From: Siphonodentalium dalli
Taxonomy: Eukaryota > Mollusca > Scaphopoda > Gadilida > Siphonodentaliidae
NCBI GenBank assembly: GCA_032622095.1
Contig: CP136063.1
Span: 64,371,897-64,435,896, forward strand
Length of the DNA: 64,000 nt
Direction of reading: 5' to 3'
Shown: positions 1 through 9,638 of the stretch, one piece after another
Position numbering within the stretch: position 1 is the first letter of the stretch
Layout: every line of letters starts with the position of its first letter
Made by a program: the position numbers and the translations under genes
The notes under the pieces: generated by a model
The model's input: only the letters and a program-made list of their open reading frames with translations
Databases searched by the model: none
Told to the model about the DNA's origin: nothing

Positions 1-534
1 TCATCTTCTGGGAAGTATATAGGCAGTTAAATTGACATTTTTACTTACTTTTTCCCTTCTGTTTAGTTTCTATATCCCCTAATTTATGAATATAAAATGC
101 ATAATTGAGGTGCCCAATGGGTGCACATCACCAACTTTAACTGGAGAACTTCAATCTAATGCTATGTCTCCCATAGCAGTTGAGGCCTACACAGAATGAG
201 GTCCCCAGAGGGTGAATTTGGTGATGCTAGCCCGCATTGCAGGATTGTGTCATTAAATTCACCCTTTGCATCTTCTGGGAAGTATATAGACACTTAAATT
301 GACATTTTTACTTACTTTTTCCCTTCTGTTTAGTTTCTATATCCCCTAATTTGTGAATATAAAATGCATATTGAGGTGCACATCACCAACTTTAACTGGA
401 GAACTTCAATCTAATGCTATGTTTCCCATAGCAGTTGAGGCCTACACAGAATGAGGTCCCCAGAGGGTGAATTTGGTGATGCTAGCCCGCATTGCAGGAT
501 TGTGTCATTAAATTCACCCTTTGTGGACCTCATT
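1..534. repeat. Tandem duplication, period about 267 bp
   Basis: The stretch starting at base 2 (catcttctgggaagtatata) recurs at 269, and the two copies stay alignable to about 523. Copy 2 has lost about 10 bp near 'gaggtgc'. The tail of copy 2 forms an imperfect inverted repeat (446-538): 'cagaatgaggtcc' on the left and 'ggacctcattctg' on the right. Part of this hairpin sequence recurs at 56,197-56,270, so it is a dispersed element and not unique DNA. No coding potential is seen; the 71-residue ORF across it is a by-product of the repeat. Confidence 0.8.
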
Positions 535-659
535 CTGCAAATGTCAGACACTATGTTCAGGCTTGTCTGTTCGAATATTATGTTCTTAACCACCAGTATC
601 CAGTTGAACTCATTATATCCTGATTTTGCAAAGAAAACTTGGGGGGGGGGGGGTATATT

Positions 660-1760
660 GGATTGAATTTGTCAGTCTGTCAGACTGTTCTCCCATCCAT
701 CCATCTGTCATTATGTCTCTATCCGTCCATCAATTGTTTTCTTCTCCAGATACATATTAAAGACCAAATGGGTTTATATATTTAGGTGGATGTCCCCCAG
801 GTGACTCACATTCAGATTTGTTCAAATGAGTTCATCAGGCCAAATAGGTGAGAAGTCGGGGCCATAACTCTTTCCTTCCATAGTAATACTTAAAACAATT
901 TCTTCTCAAGAACCATCTGGACTATTTAGCTTATGTTTGGTATGGAGTGTCCTTCGGTGACTGGGGTTTAGATTTTTTCAGATTTGGGGTCATTTTAGGA
1001 AAATCAGTTCAGTTTAACTCTTAAAATCTAATGTCTGAAATTACCAAATGAATGGATCTCATAGATGGGGATTCACGTTTGTTCAAATAGGGGCGGAGAT
1101 AAGAGATTTAATTATCAACCAGCCACCCTACCTGTGCTCCGGCGGAGCTATGGTCATCACTCCTCGGCCGTCCATCGTCTGTCCGTCCATCGTCTGTCCG
1201 TCCATCCGTCTGACAACAATTATTTGAACATCTTCTCCCATGGAACCATAAGACCAAATGGGTTCATATTTGGTGTGGATGTTCCCTAGGTGATTCTCAT
1301 TCAGATTTGTTCAAATGCGGTCACTGGGTCAAATAGTTGCGAAGCCAGGGCCATAACTCTTTCCCACCATAGTAATTCTTTTAAACATCTTCTTCAGAAC
1401 GATAAGACCGACTGGTTTCATATTTGGTGTGGATGTTCCCTAGGTGACTCACATTCAGATTTGTTCAAATGAGTTCACTTGAAATAGTTGCGAAGCCAGG
1501 GCCATAACTCTTTCCCTCCATAGTATTCTTAAAGTGACTTCTCAAATACCATCAGGCTATATGGGTTCATATTTGGTATGAAGGATCCTTGGGTGACTGG
1601 GTTTCAGATTTGTTCAAATCGGGTCACTGGGTCAAATGTGGGCGGGGCCAGGGACATAACTCCAAATTTATTTTTTAGATTTAACTCTTTAGATATCTAC
1701 TTTTAAAGTGATTATGAAAAGTTCTGATTGTTGTGGTCTCCAGATCCCAGTCTTATCAGT
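660..1760. repeat. Degenerate tandem repeat block, units roughly 150-170 bp
   Basis: Phrases such as 'tcacattcagatttgttcaaatg', 'gggccataactctttcc' and 'catatttggtgtggatgttcc' recur around 790-880, 930-1000, 1250-1350, 1400-1520 and 1560-1660. A 'gtccgtccatc'-type simple repeat lies at 1165-1210. This style of decayed repeat is common in molluscan intergenic DNA, from general knowledge. No gene is seen. Confidence 0.7.
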
Positions 1761-2359
1761 CTTTACAGTCTGGTGAGCGACCCCACAGTCATTGACTGTC
1801 TTGTTTCCAAGGTGTTTCAACCTAGGAGATAGAATTATTCTGCCTTTCAAATGGTGATGAATTATAGTATTTTATTCATATTTTATGGCATAAATTGTTA
1901 TTAAAACCGTATGTACTATAAACAAAAAATCATTGACTCGAAATATAAGTGGGCCTTTAAAGACAATACAAAGTCACAATTGCAGTTAGGTTCATCTCAT
2001 ACTTGTCTATTCAGCGATATTCTGCTACGCAGTTTGTTATAGCCTCCAGTATTCATTGAGCGTTATAGCCCCACTGTTATAATCCGCCTTTAGCTGGCGT
2101 ATTCTTGCCTCTGAGATTATTGAGATATTGCCTCGCACGTAATGACATTAAATCGCATGGAAACACAACAATCGTGTGGGCTGCGTGGCGTGAATATGTA
2201 TTGAGAAATAACGTCATACGTAATGACATTAATTCTCGAGAAAACCCGCAAAAACAAAACAAAATCACATTTATTGTTTAATGTTTTAAGTAATTTCCTC
2301 CATAGAAAGAATCTTCGTGATAATGAACGCTCTCAATACTTTAGAATATAGAATTAACC

Positions 2360-2465
2360 TTAAAATAACAAAAACCTTCGGAATAGTGAACCTTTGGAAT
2401 AGCGAACATTGAGAATAGAGAACCTTCGGAATAGTGGATCTTCGGAATAGAGATACGGATTAGAG
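2360..2465. repeat. Short 'ttcggaatag' minisatellite, copy 1
   Basis: Imperfect units of 13-15 bp of the type 'aaccttcggaatagtg' run along this stretch and end at 'agagacatg' followed by a run of 9 C. The same units plus a G/C run recur in both arms of the palindrome (9,780-10,065 and 16,905-17,190), so this is a dispersed family. Confidence 0.75.
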
Positions 2466-2479
2466 ACATGCCCCCCCCC

Positions 2480-2779
2480 AACATTCATATTATATGCCCA
2501 GAGTTCAAAGGTATGGACCCATAAATTTCTAAAATTGGCCCTTAAAATATTGAACCTCAAATTGGAGCCCGCGCAGAACAAAACTTGAGTAAACTGTACC
2601 TGTATCATGCCCCAATGCAGGAGGGTCCATATATACCGCAACATTCATATTATATGCCAAGAATTCAAAGGTATATGTGGGCCCATAAATATTTTCTAAG
2701 ATTGGCCCTTAAAATATTGAGCCCCAAATTGGAGCCCGTGCAGAAAAACCTAAGTCAGCTATACCTGTGACATGTCCCT
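2480..2779. repeat. Tandem duplication, period 160 bp
   Basis: 'aacattcatattatatgcc' at 2,480 recurs at 2,640. The following sequence ('ttggcccttaaaatattga', 'attggagcccg') is repeated with several substitutions and small indels. Two copies only; no gene. Confidence 0.85.
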
Positions 2780-2829
2780 TCGATTTTGTTTACAGTATAA
2801 TTAGCAACTGGCATGTCCCCTTCAGCTTT

Positions 2830-2925
2830 CCATCTTTGATTATCACACGATCGCATTTTTTTCAAATGGTGTTGTTTATAATACCAATATCGGCACATGT
2901 GCTAATCTGTGTCGGACTATCGTGA
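2830..2925. repeat. Dispersed repeat, pairs with 9,113-9,210
   Basis: 'catctttgattatcacacga' through 'gtgctaatctgtgtcggact' is shared with 9,113-9,210 at moderate divergence. The sequence that follows ('cataatgcaatc.cccattgg', 2,970-2,995) is shared with the tandem block at 9,391-9,624. This suggests one longer mobile or duplicated unit. Confidence 0.7.
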
Positions 2926-2999
2926 CTCTATCGGTACGGTTTAATCAACTACGAGAATACATATATACTCATAATGCAATCGCCCATTGGTCCACGGGT

Positions 3000-5060
3000 T
3001 ATTAAAAGTTCCAAAACATCTTACACCTTCGGCGTAAATAACCTGTTGCTATATTCCATTAGCGTAGGGGCATTGTTTTTTTTTCTATTTCAACTTGGCT
3101 ATTTTAACCTTTACATCAGTCATTAAAATATATGTCATTAGGTCGATAAGTAGACCACTTTAGTGGAGGGGTGGGTATAGGTATAAGTTCGAATCCATTG
3201 ATCTTCCATACTGGATTTCCGCCATAGCATTGCTCAGGTAGTGCCCGGTGATGGTGTATCTTTAATTAGACCATTTGTTACCACGTTAGACACAATAACG
3301 TGAACATATTTACACAATACATAAATACACAAAGCAATTATCAAATTATTTCCAACTCATTGGCATACTGCAAACCACCGAATATATACGGGGAAATTAC
3401 ATACTCGGCCAATAGCCTTTCTTAATGTCCGATATTACTCTGTAATTTATTCCATATTGGCATGCACACTTCAGCCAATGAGTTGGAAATGTCAGCGGTA
3501 TATTATACGTACATCGTAACGTAAATGTATGATATTAGTTGGAAAATATACACACGTGTGGTTTAGTTATTCGTTTCCGTTAAACGTGTTTTAAATTAAA
3601 TTCTATGTTTTCTTGTTAATAGACGGGTTCAGTCACACGTATTTATATAGTATTGTGTATAGTATTGGTATAGTGGTGCATGAGGCAGGCAATTTAAAGC
3701 CAGTACCGACTGCTGGAACGAACGCAAGTGTAACGATAACATGATTAAATTTGCATCACTCAAAATAAAATATGTCTGCGGTTAAATACTCATGGTCATA
3801 TCGGCCACATGGCGTTCATAACTCGTTGAAACCTTTATGCAATGAAGGTGGGGTAATACTCTTAATTACACTTCTTAGTTACATGTACATGTTATACATC
3901 GGATAGACTTAATCTAAACTAATCTTAACCGAATAACCGTGCACGTACTAATACGAGTCAGGTGAGTTTCATTCACCAGATCAATTCCTTCTAGCTACAC
4001 ATACGTGTAACTCAACCTCGCTATTATTACTTAGGGATGAAGAAACTCTTCCCATAACGCAATTACTATGCGATGAGTTGTAGTTGGTCATGATGTTAAC
4101 TCGCACATATCTGATATATGCATCTCTATAGTAGCCTAAATTCTCCACTTGAAATACTTCCGTGTATCAGATGTGTGTACAGTTATGACGGAGGGGCAAC
4201 GGAGCGCACTAGTCGCCACAAACTTCATTCTATGGCGAATACACCACTCCAGTTATATAATTTTCCTTATTTTTTTCTTTGGATGACGCATTTTGATTAT
4301 CCCTTTTTCATCGTGTTTTTGTTGAATACAACAATAATAAAAATGTGTCTTTCGTGTAACAGTAAGAGCCCAAGTTCTATGGCCAATTAATGGTCATATA
4401 TGGCAAAAATTCTTTAACAAAATTTAGTGAGACCCTGAATATATTAAACAAATCTTCCTTCATCAAAATGGAACTAGAAATGTCCAAATGTACATGTTAT
4501 GTATATCGTGTAACACGCATGTCTTTGTTGTAGCATATGACAATTGAAACCACACGGTAATTTATGAAATAACATTGTACATCCTTTATTATGCACGTCA
4601 GACTGCGAAATTGTTATTTTTGTCGCACTATACTCGACATATTGGTAGCTCAGTGCGGTTTCAACCTCCACGTGGTGCTCAAAATTGTATATCATGTAAC
4701 GATTAACATCTATACTGTCACAATGTAACGCAGTGAATATTTAAATTTAAAAATGCTAAGTCATACAATTCCAAGGGAGTTTATTTTTCAATTATCAGTT
4801 GTTTAGGCATATCGGATTCACGGCATTAAACCAATACCCAATATGATACGAATATTCTCTTTCGTATCGGCAAAATGTAATTTTCGAAAAACAGCTGATT
4901 CTACACATGGAAAAACATGATTTAACATCATATAACAGGAAAAATCTGTTTTATTAGTTGTAAGATAACCCATTTTTACATGATCGTGTCAGAACATGAA
5001 GTAGTTATAATATTTTGTAATTGCAGCCATACGTACAAAGTGTGTTTGTTACAGTATAGA
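3000..5060. other. Intergenic, no gene recognised
   Basis: AT-rich sequence with no ORF longer than 90 codons and no recognisable protein. The only structure seen is a pair of inverted 16-mers, 'atttccaactcattgg' at 3,349 and its complement ending at 3,490. They enclose about 110 bp and may be the ends of a small foldback element. Confidence 0.5.
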
Positions 5061-5064
5061 CATT

Positions 5065-5544
5065 ATATGTGACCCGCCATATCAAATCCAGTCGGAAGTC
5101 TGGATTTGTTTACCCTGTGCCAATGCATTCTCTTATATATGCGAGTCGACCATAGGTCGCCTCGCATATATAAGAGAATGCATTGGCCTAACAAGTTTTT
5201 ATCATTTGTTTTAAATAAATGTTTCTGACAATTTTTAGGACATAAAATAAAAAACATCCATTACCCTGCAGGGCTCAGCCCCACACATACAATGTATATA
5301 GAAGCATATTATATAGAAGAGTGTCGTCTGCTCACGTTTGTCTGGGGCTCTGTATGGGTGAAATTATAAAATTGTTAAAGAATACAAGAACAAAATTATT
5401 AAAATTGTAAAAAATTGTTAGGCCAATGCATTCTCTTATATATGCGATGCGACCTATTGTCGACTCGCATATATAAGAGAATGCATTGGCACAGGGTAAA
5501 AAAATCCCGACTTCCGACTGGATTTGATATGGCGGGTCACATAT
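5065..5544. mobile_element. 480-bp foldback element (MITE-like)
   Basis: Arms 5,065-5,194 and 5,415-5,544 are inverted copies with few mismatches, separated by about 220 bp of AT-rich sequence. The termini read 'atatgtgacccgcc' and its complement. Each arm contains a nested perfect-looking hairpin ('gccaatgcattctcttatat' facing its complement across about 20 bp), so the element can fold at two scales. No clear target duplication and no ORF of its own were found. This fits a non-autonomous DNA transposon of unknown superfamily. Confidence 0.8.
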
Positions 5545-5735
5545 ATGCAAAGCCAACATTGACAATACAACCAAATAAAAATCATTGGTGATTAAGCCTG
5601 CATTTTAGTGTTTTAATACCCCATAAGGTCTATTTATTCCAAACGATGACCAAATTACTTTTTCTGCCAACATATTGTTTTCAATTGTTACCAGACTGAA
5701 ATATGCGCCAAAATTGATAATGACTCATTTCTTAA

Positions 5736-5883
5736 TTAAAGGTACCGAATGAGTCCTAAATTACTATTTCTTTGGATTCGGGGTGAAAAATATCTGATTA
5801 TAGTCTAGGAAACCATCCACCAAAGCTCAGAGTGACAAGATGTCAATTTTTTAAGTTTGTTATTTCTCGAGATAGGCAATTAA
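5736..5883 (+). mobile_element. Short decayed copy of the TTAA foldback family
   Basis: TTAA (5,736-5,739) is followed by 'aggtacc', then blocks homologous to 63,035-63,160 ('ttactatttc', 'attcggggt', 'ccaccaaagctcaga'). The copy ends near another TTAA at 5,880. The internal part is deleted relative to the 519-bp copy at 63,035-63,553. Confidence 0.6.
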
Positions 5884-5889
5884 GTATTT

Positions 5890-6215
5890 GTATTGTATTT
5901 GCTGTCTAAAATTCTAGATACTAATCGATTGTATTTGTATTCACATACGTTGGAAATTGTAAAGTATTTTCCATTAATTTTTGGTTATTTTCGATTATTT
6001 CGATAATCCATCTTTAAGAATGTGTATTGTATTTACTGTATACAATTCTAGAAATCAATCGATTGCATTTGTATTCACATACGTTGGGAATTGTAAAGTA
6101 TTTTCAATTAATGTTTTATTACTGGTTACTTTCGATTACATCTTGCTAAAGATGAGATATACCGGTAACATTTCTTATATTATCTTGCTAAAGAAGAGAT
6201 ATACTGGTAACATTT
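5890..6215. repeat. Two nested tandem duplications
   Basis: A unit of about 140 bp containing 'tgtattcacatacgttgg' occurs twice (about 5,895-6,020 and 6,020-6,140). A unit of about 40 bp ('atcttgctaaagatgagata') is then duplicated at 6,148-6,215. Simple duplication products without coding meaning. Confidence 0.75.
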
Positions 6216-6616
6216 CTTACCATATTTTATATTTGAGTGGACCAATGGAAATGGGTATATGGGTTGCAGCGTACACACTGTATATCTTTAAATATAATAA
6301 TTAGTAATATTCACTTACGTATATGATATGTATAAATATGTTTAAATATATAAATATTGATTACAGATGGGAAATTGTTCTATAAATATAGTATGCTTTA
6401 AGTTAGCTGTCATGCTGAGAAACATCTTATCACAACATCAGCAGCCATGTTATTTATAACAAGTCAAATTCGACCACGCGACAAACCGCTTGCTGCGCTT
6501 GTTTCAACTACATGTATGATGTTAGTGTATGATGTTAGTGTAGTATGTCCTGGCGCGCTCCGTTAGTCCATAACATCAGTTACCATGATATTCCAATCAC
6601 AAGCGAAGAATCTAAG

Positions 6617-6778
6617 AATGGTGTCTTTTCGTGTGTTCATTTAAATCGGATGAAGAGAAAAATCGCTATTCACACACGGTACAACTGAAAGCTTTCTCTC
6701 CGGTGTGGTCTCTCGCTCGTGTGTGGTCATGCAGTTAGCCCACCCGAAGAAACAAATCTCTTGTCACACACGTCGCAG
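6617..6778 (-). pseudogene. Two decayed C2H2 fingers downstream of the zinc-finger ORF stop
   Basis: Reading on past the ORF stop (6,781-6,779) in a shifted frame gives a finger start SCDVCDKRFVSSGGLTA that ends at an in-frame TGA. In another frame comes FSCTVCE-stop-RFFSSSD followed by LNEHTKRHHS, a full C2H2 spacing (C-x2-C, H-x4-H) with one internal TAG. The ancestral protein therefore had at least 14 fingers, and the 3' end has decayed through a point stop and at least two frameshifts. This is read directly from the sequence; assembly error is an alternative cause for single-base shifts. Confidence 0.75.
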
Positions 6779-7933
6779 CTAAGGTTTCTCCCCTGTTTGA
6801 TTTCTCCTGGTGTGGTCAGCGCGGTCACTCGAAGAAACGAATCTATTGTCACACTCAGTGCATTCATGAGGTATCTCGCCCGTGTGAAATCTCCGGGTGT
6901 GGATAGTCAGGGCATTGGAGGTTGCACATGATTTACTACATTGCTGACATTTATATGGTTTGACTCCACTGTGTGTTCTTAAATGTCCAGTTAGATGACC
7001 CCGTTGGGTGAATCCTTTGCAACAAATTTCACACCTGAACGGCGTCTCTCCTGTATGGGTTCTCATGTGTGATTTTAGAGCACTACTTTGGATGAATCCT
7101 TTGTCACAAATATCACATTTAAATGGGCGATCTCCCGTGTGAATCCTCATGTGTCTCAACAGTCCGCTAGAATGGGTAAATGACTTGTCACACTCTGTGC
7201 ACTGATAGGGTCGAATCCCTGAATGGGTCTTCATGTGATCTGTTAGAAATCTCTGTGATCGGAATCCTTTCTTACAAATATCACAATTAAGCGGCGTCTC
7301 TCCTGTGTGTATCATCACGTGTGTTGTCAATTCACGCCGATCATGGAATCCCTTTTGGCAAATATCCCATTTCAGTGGGAATTTTCCCGTATGGGTCCTT
7401 TTGTGTCGTCTCAGACTATGAGCCGTAGTATAAGACTTTCCACAGTCTGCACATTCGAATGGTCTCACACCCGAATGGAGTGTCATGTGTTTCTTCAAAT
7501 TAGCAGCGGTGGTCAAACATTTGCTACATTCAGTACAAATATGACTGAGGCGTTGTCCCGCACTTTCATGTATTCGTTTATGTCTTTTCCAGCAGCTTTG
7601 ATTACCGAAGGTCTTTCCGCACACGTCACACGCAAAAGGCTTCTCTCCTGTGTGGATCCGCATGTGTGATTTCAGATTATTTGACACCGTGAATTCTTTA
7701 AGACAGATACCACACTGGTGTGGTTTCTCTCCCGAGTGAATCATCAAATGTGATTTAAGCGTACTGATCTGTGTGAACATCTTAAGACATATATCACACT
7801 GGTGTCGCCTCGCTCGGGTTTGAACGGACATCTTGTGTAATATGAGAACAATACTGATCCCTGTATACCACACTGTTGCCGCCGCTCCTATAAGTTCTAT
7901 GGCTTTGACGTCTACTGCCCAAACGCACCGCAA
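6779..7933 (-). CDS. C2H2 zinc-finger protein, 12 tandem fingers
   Basis: 384-residue ORF made almost entirely of Krueppel-type fingers joined by TGEKP-like linkers (HTGEKPF, HTGETPF, HSGIRPY). Fingers begin at about residue 43 and repeat every 28-30 residues. Finger 6 has lost its first zinc cysteine (LKWDIC) and finger 12 ends in Gln instead of His (RRNQ). The first 34 residues are hydrophobic and unlike a finger protein. The more likely start is the internal Met at 7,831-7,829 (MSVQTRARR), directly before finger 1, or an upstream exon. Such proteins usually bind DNA in the nucleus as transcription regulators; the target cannot be read here. No KRAB, SCAN, BTB or ZAD domain is visible. The stop is followed by decayed fingers, so the present C-terminus looks like a truncation. 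Gene or young pseudogene is undecided. Confidence 0.8.
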   Translation of the reverse strand: MRCVWAVDVKAIELIGAAATVWYTGISIVLILHKMSVQTRARRHQCDICLKMFTQISTLKSHLMIHSGEKPHQCGICLKEFTVSNNLKSHMRIHTGEKPFACDVCGKTFGNQSCWKRHKRIHESAGQRLSHICTECSKCLTTAANLKKHMTLHSGVRPFECADCGKSYTTAHSLRRHKRTHTGKFPLKWDICQKGFHDRRELTTHVMIHTGETPLNCDICKKGFRSQRFLTDHMKTHSGIRPYQCTECDKSFTHSSGLLRHMRIHTGDRPFKCDICDKGFIQSSALKSHMRTHTGETPFRCEICCKGFTQRGHLTGHLRTHSGVKPYKCQQCSKSCATSNALTIHTRRFHTGEIPHECTECDNRFVSSSDRADHTRRNQTGEKP

Positions 7934-7963
7934 GTGGTTATATTTTGAACAACAAAGAAACCC

Positions 7964-8048
7964 TTTGGTAATATATCCATACAGGTGTAGTTAGTAATAT
8001 ATTCATACATGTGCCGTTGGTAATATATCCATACAGGTGCCGTTAGTC
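7964..8048. repeat. Three tandem copies of a ~33-bp unit
   Basis: 'ggtaatatatccatacaggtg' recurs with 'agtaatatattcatacatgt' and a third copy. It lies just upstream of the zinc-finger ORF on its minus strand, so it may fall in the promoter or 5' UTR. No regulatory motif is recognised. Confidence 0.7.
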
Positions 8049-8575
8049 GAAACTCAGTCAGCTTGTTTTGTCGTCTGCTGTATACTTATAATGAATAATT
8101 AAAGTGTTGTTCTCCCCTTCGCTCATTGCAGTTGTGTGGTAATATGTCTATTTTCTCGGGATAAGACAACAGCAAGGCAAGTGGCTCATTAACCACCTTA
8201 GGACAGACTGATCACGAGATGTGTTCGGGTATCTGAAACAAAAAATACAGATGACTACATTTGCTATATATAGGCCCACGAGCAGCACCCATTGTGCCGA
8301 GAAAGATGACATGATAATAAACAGCAAACACACATCATTTGTTGAAAATCAATCGTTCGATTTAACACACAATTAGTCGAAACGAGAAAGCCATAGTTAG
8401 AAATGGTAACGCCACCAAGATCATATTAGCCATAAATAGAAATTATAATATGATAAACTAGCTTTCAAATCCCATGTGGGAAATTTGGATACTTCCATAT
8501 ATCAAGTTTTCCCCGTTTCTCGTGTTATACATTACATTCTTCAAGCTATCTTTTTTATTACACTAGCTGGTGGGC

Positions 8576-9125
8576 CCCTACTTCGTCCGGGCTGTTTCCC
8601 ATCTGATTGCTGTCGAAAGGCGCGATTTGACCTTGAATTGACTATTTTAAAAGTCAAGGTCAGGTCAGGGTCATGATTTGACCCGTCCAAAACACTCCCC
8701 GGAGAAAAGTACCCCTAGGTATCAAATTTCGTCGAAATCAGTCCGTTTTACCCGATTTGACCTTGAATTGACCATTTCGAAGGTCAAGGTCACGATTTGA
8801 CTCACCCAAAACACCCCCTGACAAAAAGTTCCCATAGGTATCAAATTTCGTCGAAATCAATCCGTCTTACCCGATTTGACATTTGATTGGCCATATTGAA
8901 GGTCAAGGTCACGCCGGAGTCACGATTTGAAATGTCCAAAACACTCCCCGGATAAAAGTAGCCATACTCTGCCATAGGTATCAAATTTCGTCGAAACCCG
9001 TCCGTTTTACCCAATTTGACCTTGTCAATTGTCAAGGTGAGGTCGGGGTCACGATTTGACCCGCCCAATACACTCCCCGGACACAAGTATCTCTGAGTCA
9101 AATTTCGTCGAAATCCATCTTTGAT
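8576..9125. repeat. Degenerate tandem block, units 117-140 bp
   Basis: 'tcaaatttcgtcgaaa' occurs at about 8,722, 8,842, 8,982 and 9,099, each time followed or preceded by 'gatttgacc', 'aaggtcaaggtca' and 'aaacactccccgga'. The period varies because of indels. A related 'aaggtcaaggtca' block borders the right satellite array at 49,668-49,915. Confidence 0.8.
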
Positions 9126-9210
9126 TACCACACGATCGCATGCTTTCCAAATGGTGTGGTAATATCAATATCAGCGCATGTGCTAATCTGTGTCGGACTA
9201 TTTTATTCAG
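9113..9210. repeat. Dispersed repeat, second copy of 2,830-2,925
   Basis: Shares 'catctttgatta.cacacga' and 'gtgctaatctgtgtcggact' with the copy near 2,830. Both copies lie beside sequence containing 'cataatgcaatc'. Confidence 0.7.
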
Positions 9211-9390
9211 CGGGGTAAGACTACAGCTTTTAAAGCGACCCATTTTAACTTTTACATCGACCTAATTACTAGCCTAGTAACCAGGCCAGAAAGGACACAA
9301 TCTCTTGGGATATGCATTGACTAAAGCGCGTGATGAAATTGCAATGGAAAGTAATGGCGGCGATTCCAAATGTGAAAGCGAAGAGAACCC

Positions 9391-9624
9391 AACATATGCT
9401 CCTGCTGTGGGGTATGTAATGACTGAGACGCGTGTTGGTTGAGTCAGTTACGACACTACCTAATTACCCATAATGCAATCCCCCATTGGACAAGAACATA
9501 TTACACCAACATATGACTCTGTTGTGGGGTATGTAATGACTGAGACTCGTGTTGATTGAGTCAGTTACGACACTACCTAATTACCTATAATGCAATCCCC
9601 CATTGGACAAGAACATATTACACC
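9391..9624. repeat. Tandem duplication, period 117 bp
   Basis: 'aacatatg' followed by 'ggggtatgtaatgactgag' starts at 9,391 and again at 9,508. Both copies run through 'ccccattggacaagaacata'. They are nearly identical and end only about 15 bp before the palindrome begins. Confidence 0.9.
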
Positions 9625-9638
9625 TGTGGCAATTACAT

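Noticed and set aside
3187-3205. tRNA B-box-like 'gttcgaatccattg'
   Set aside because: No matching A box or cloverleaf could be placed around it.
7307-7669. 120-codon ORF on the plus strand
   Set aside because: Antisense shadow of the zinc-finger ORF.
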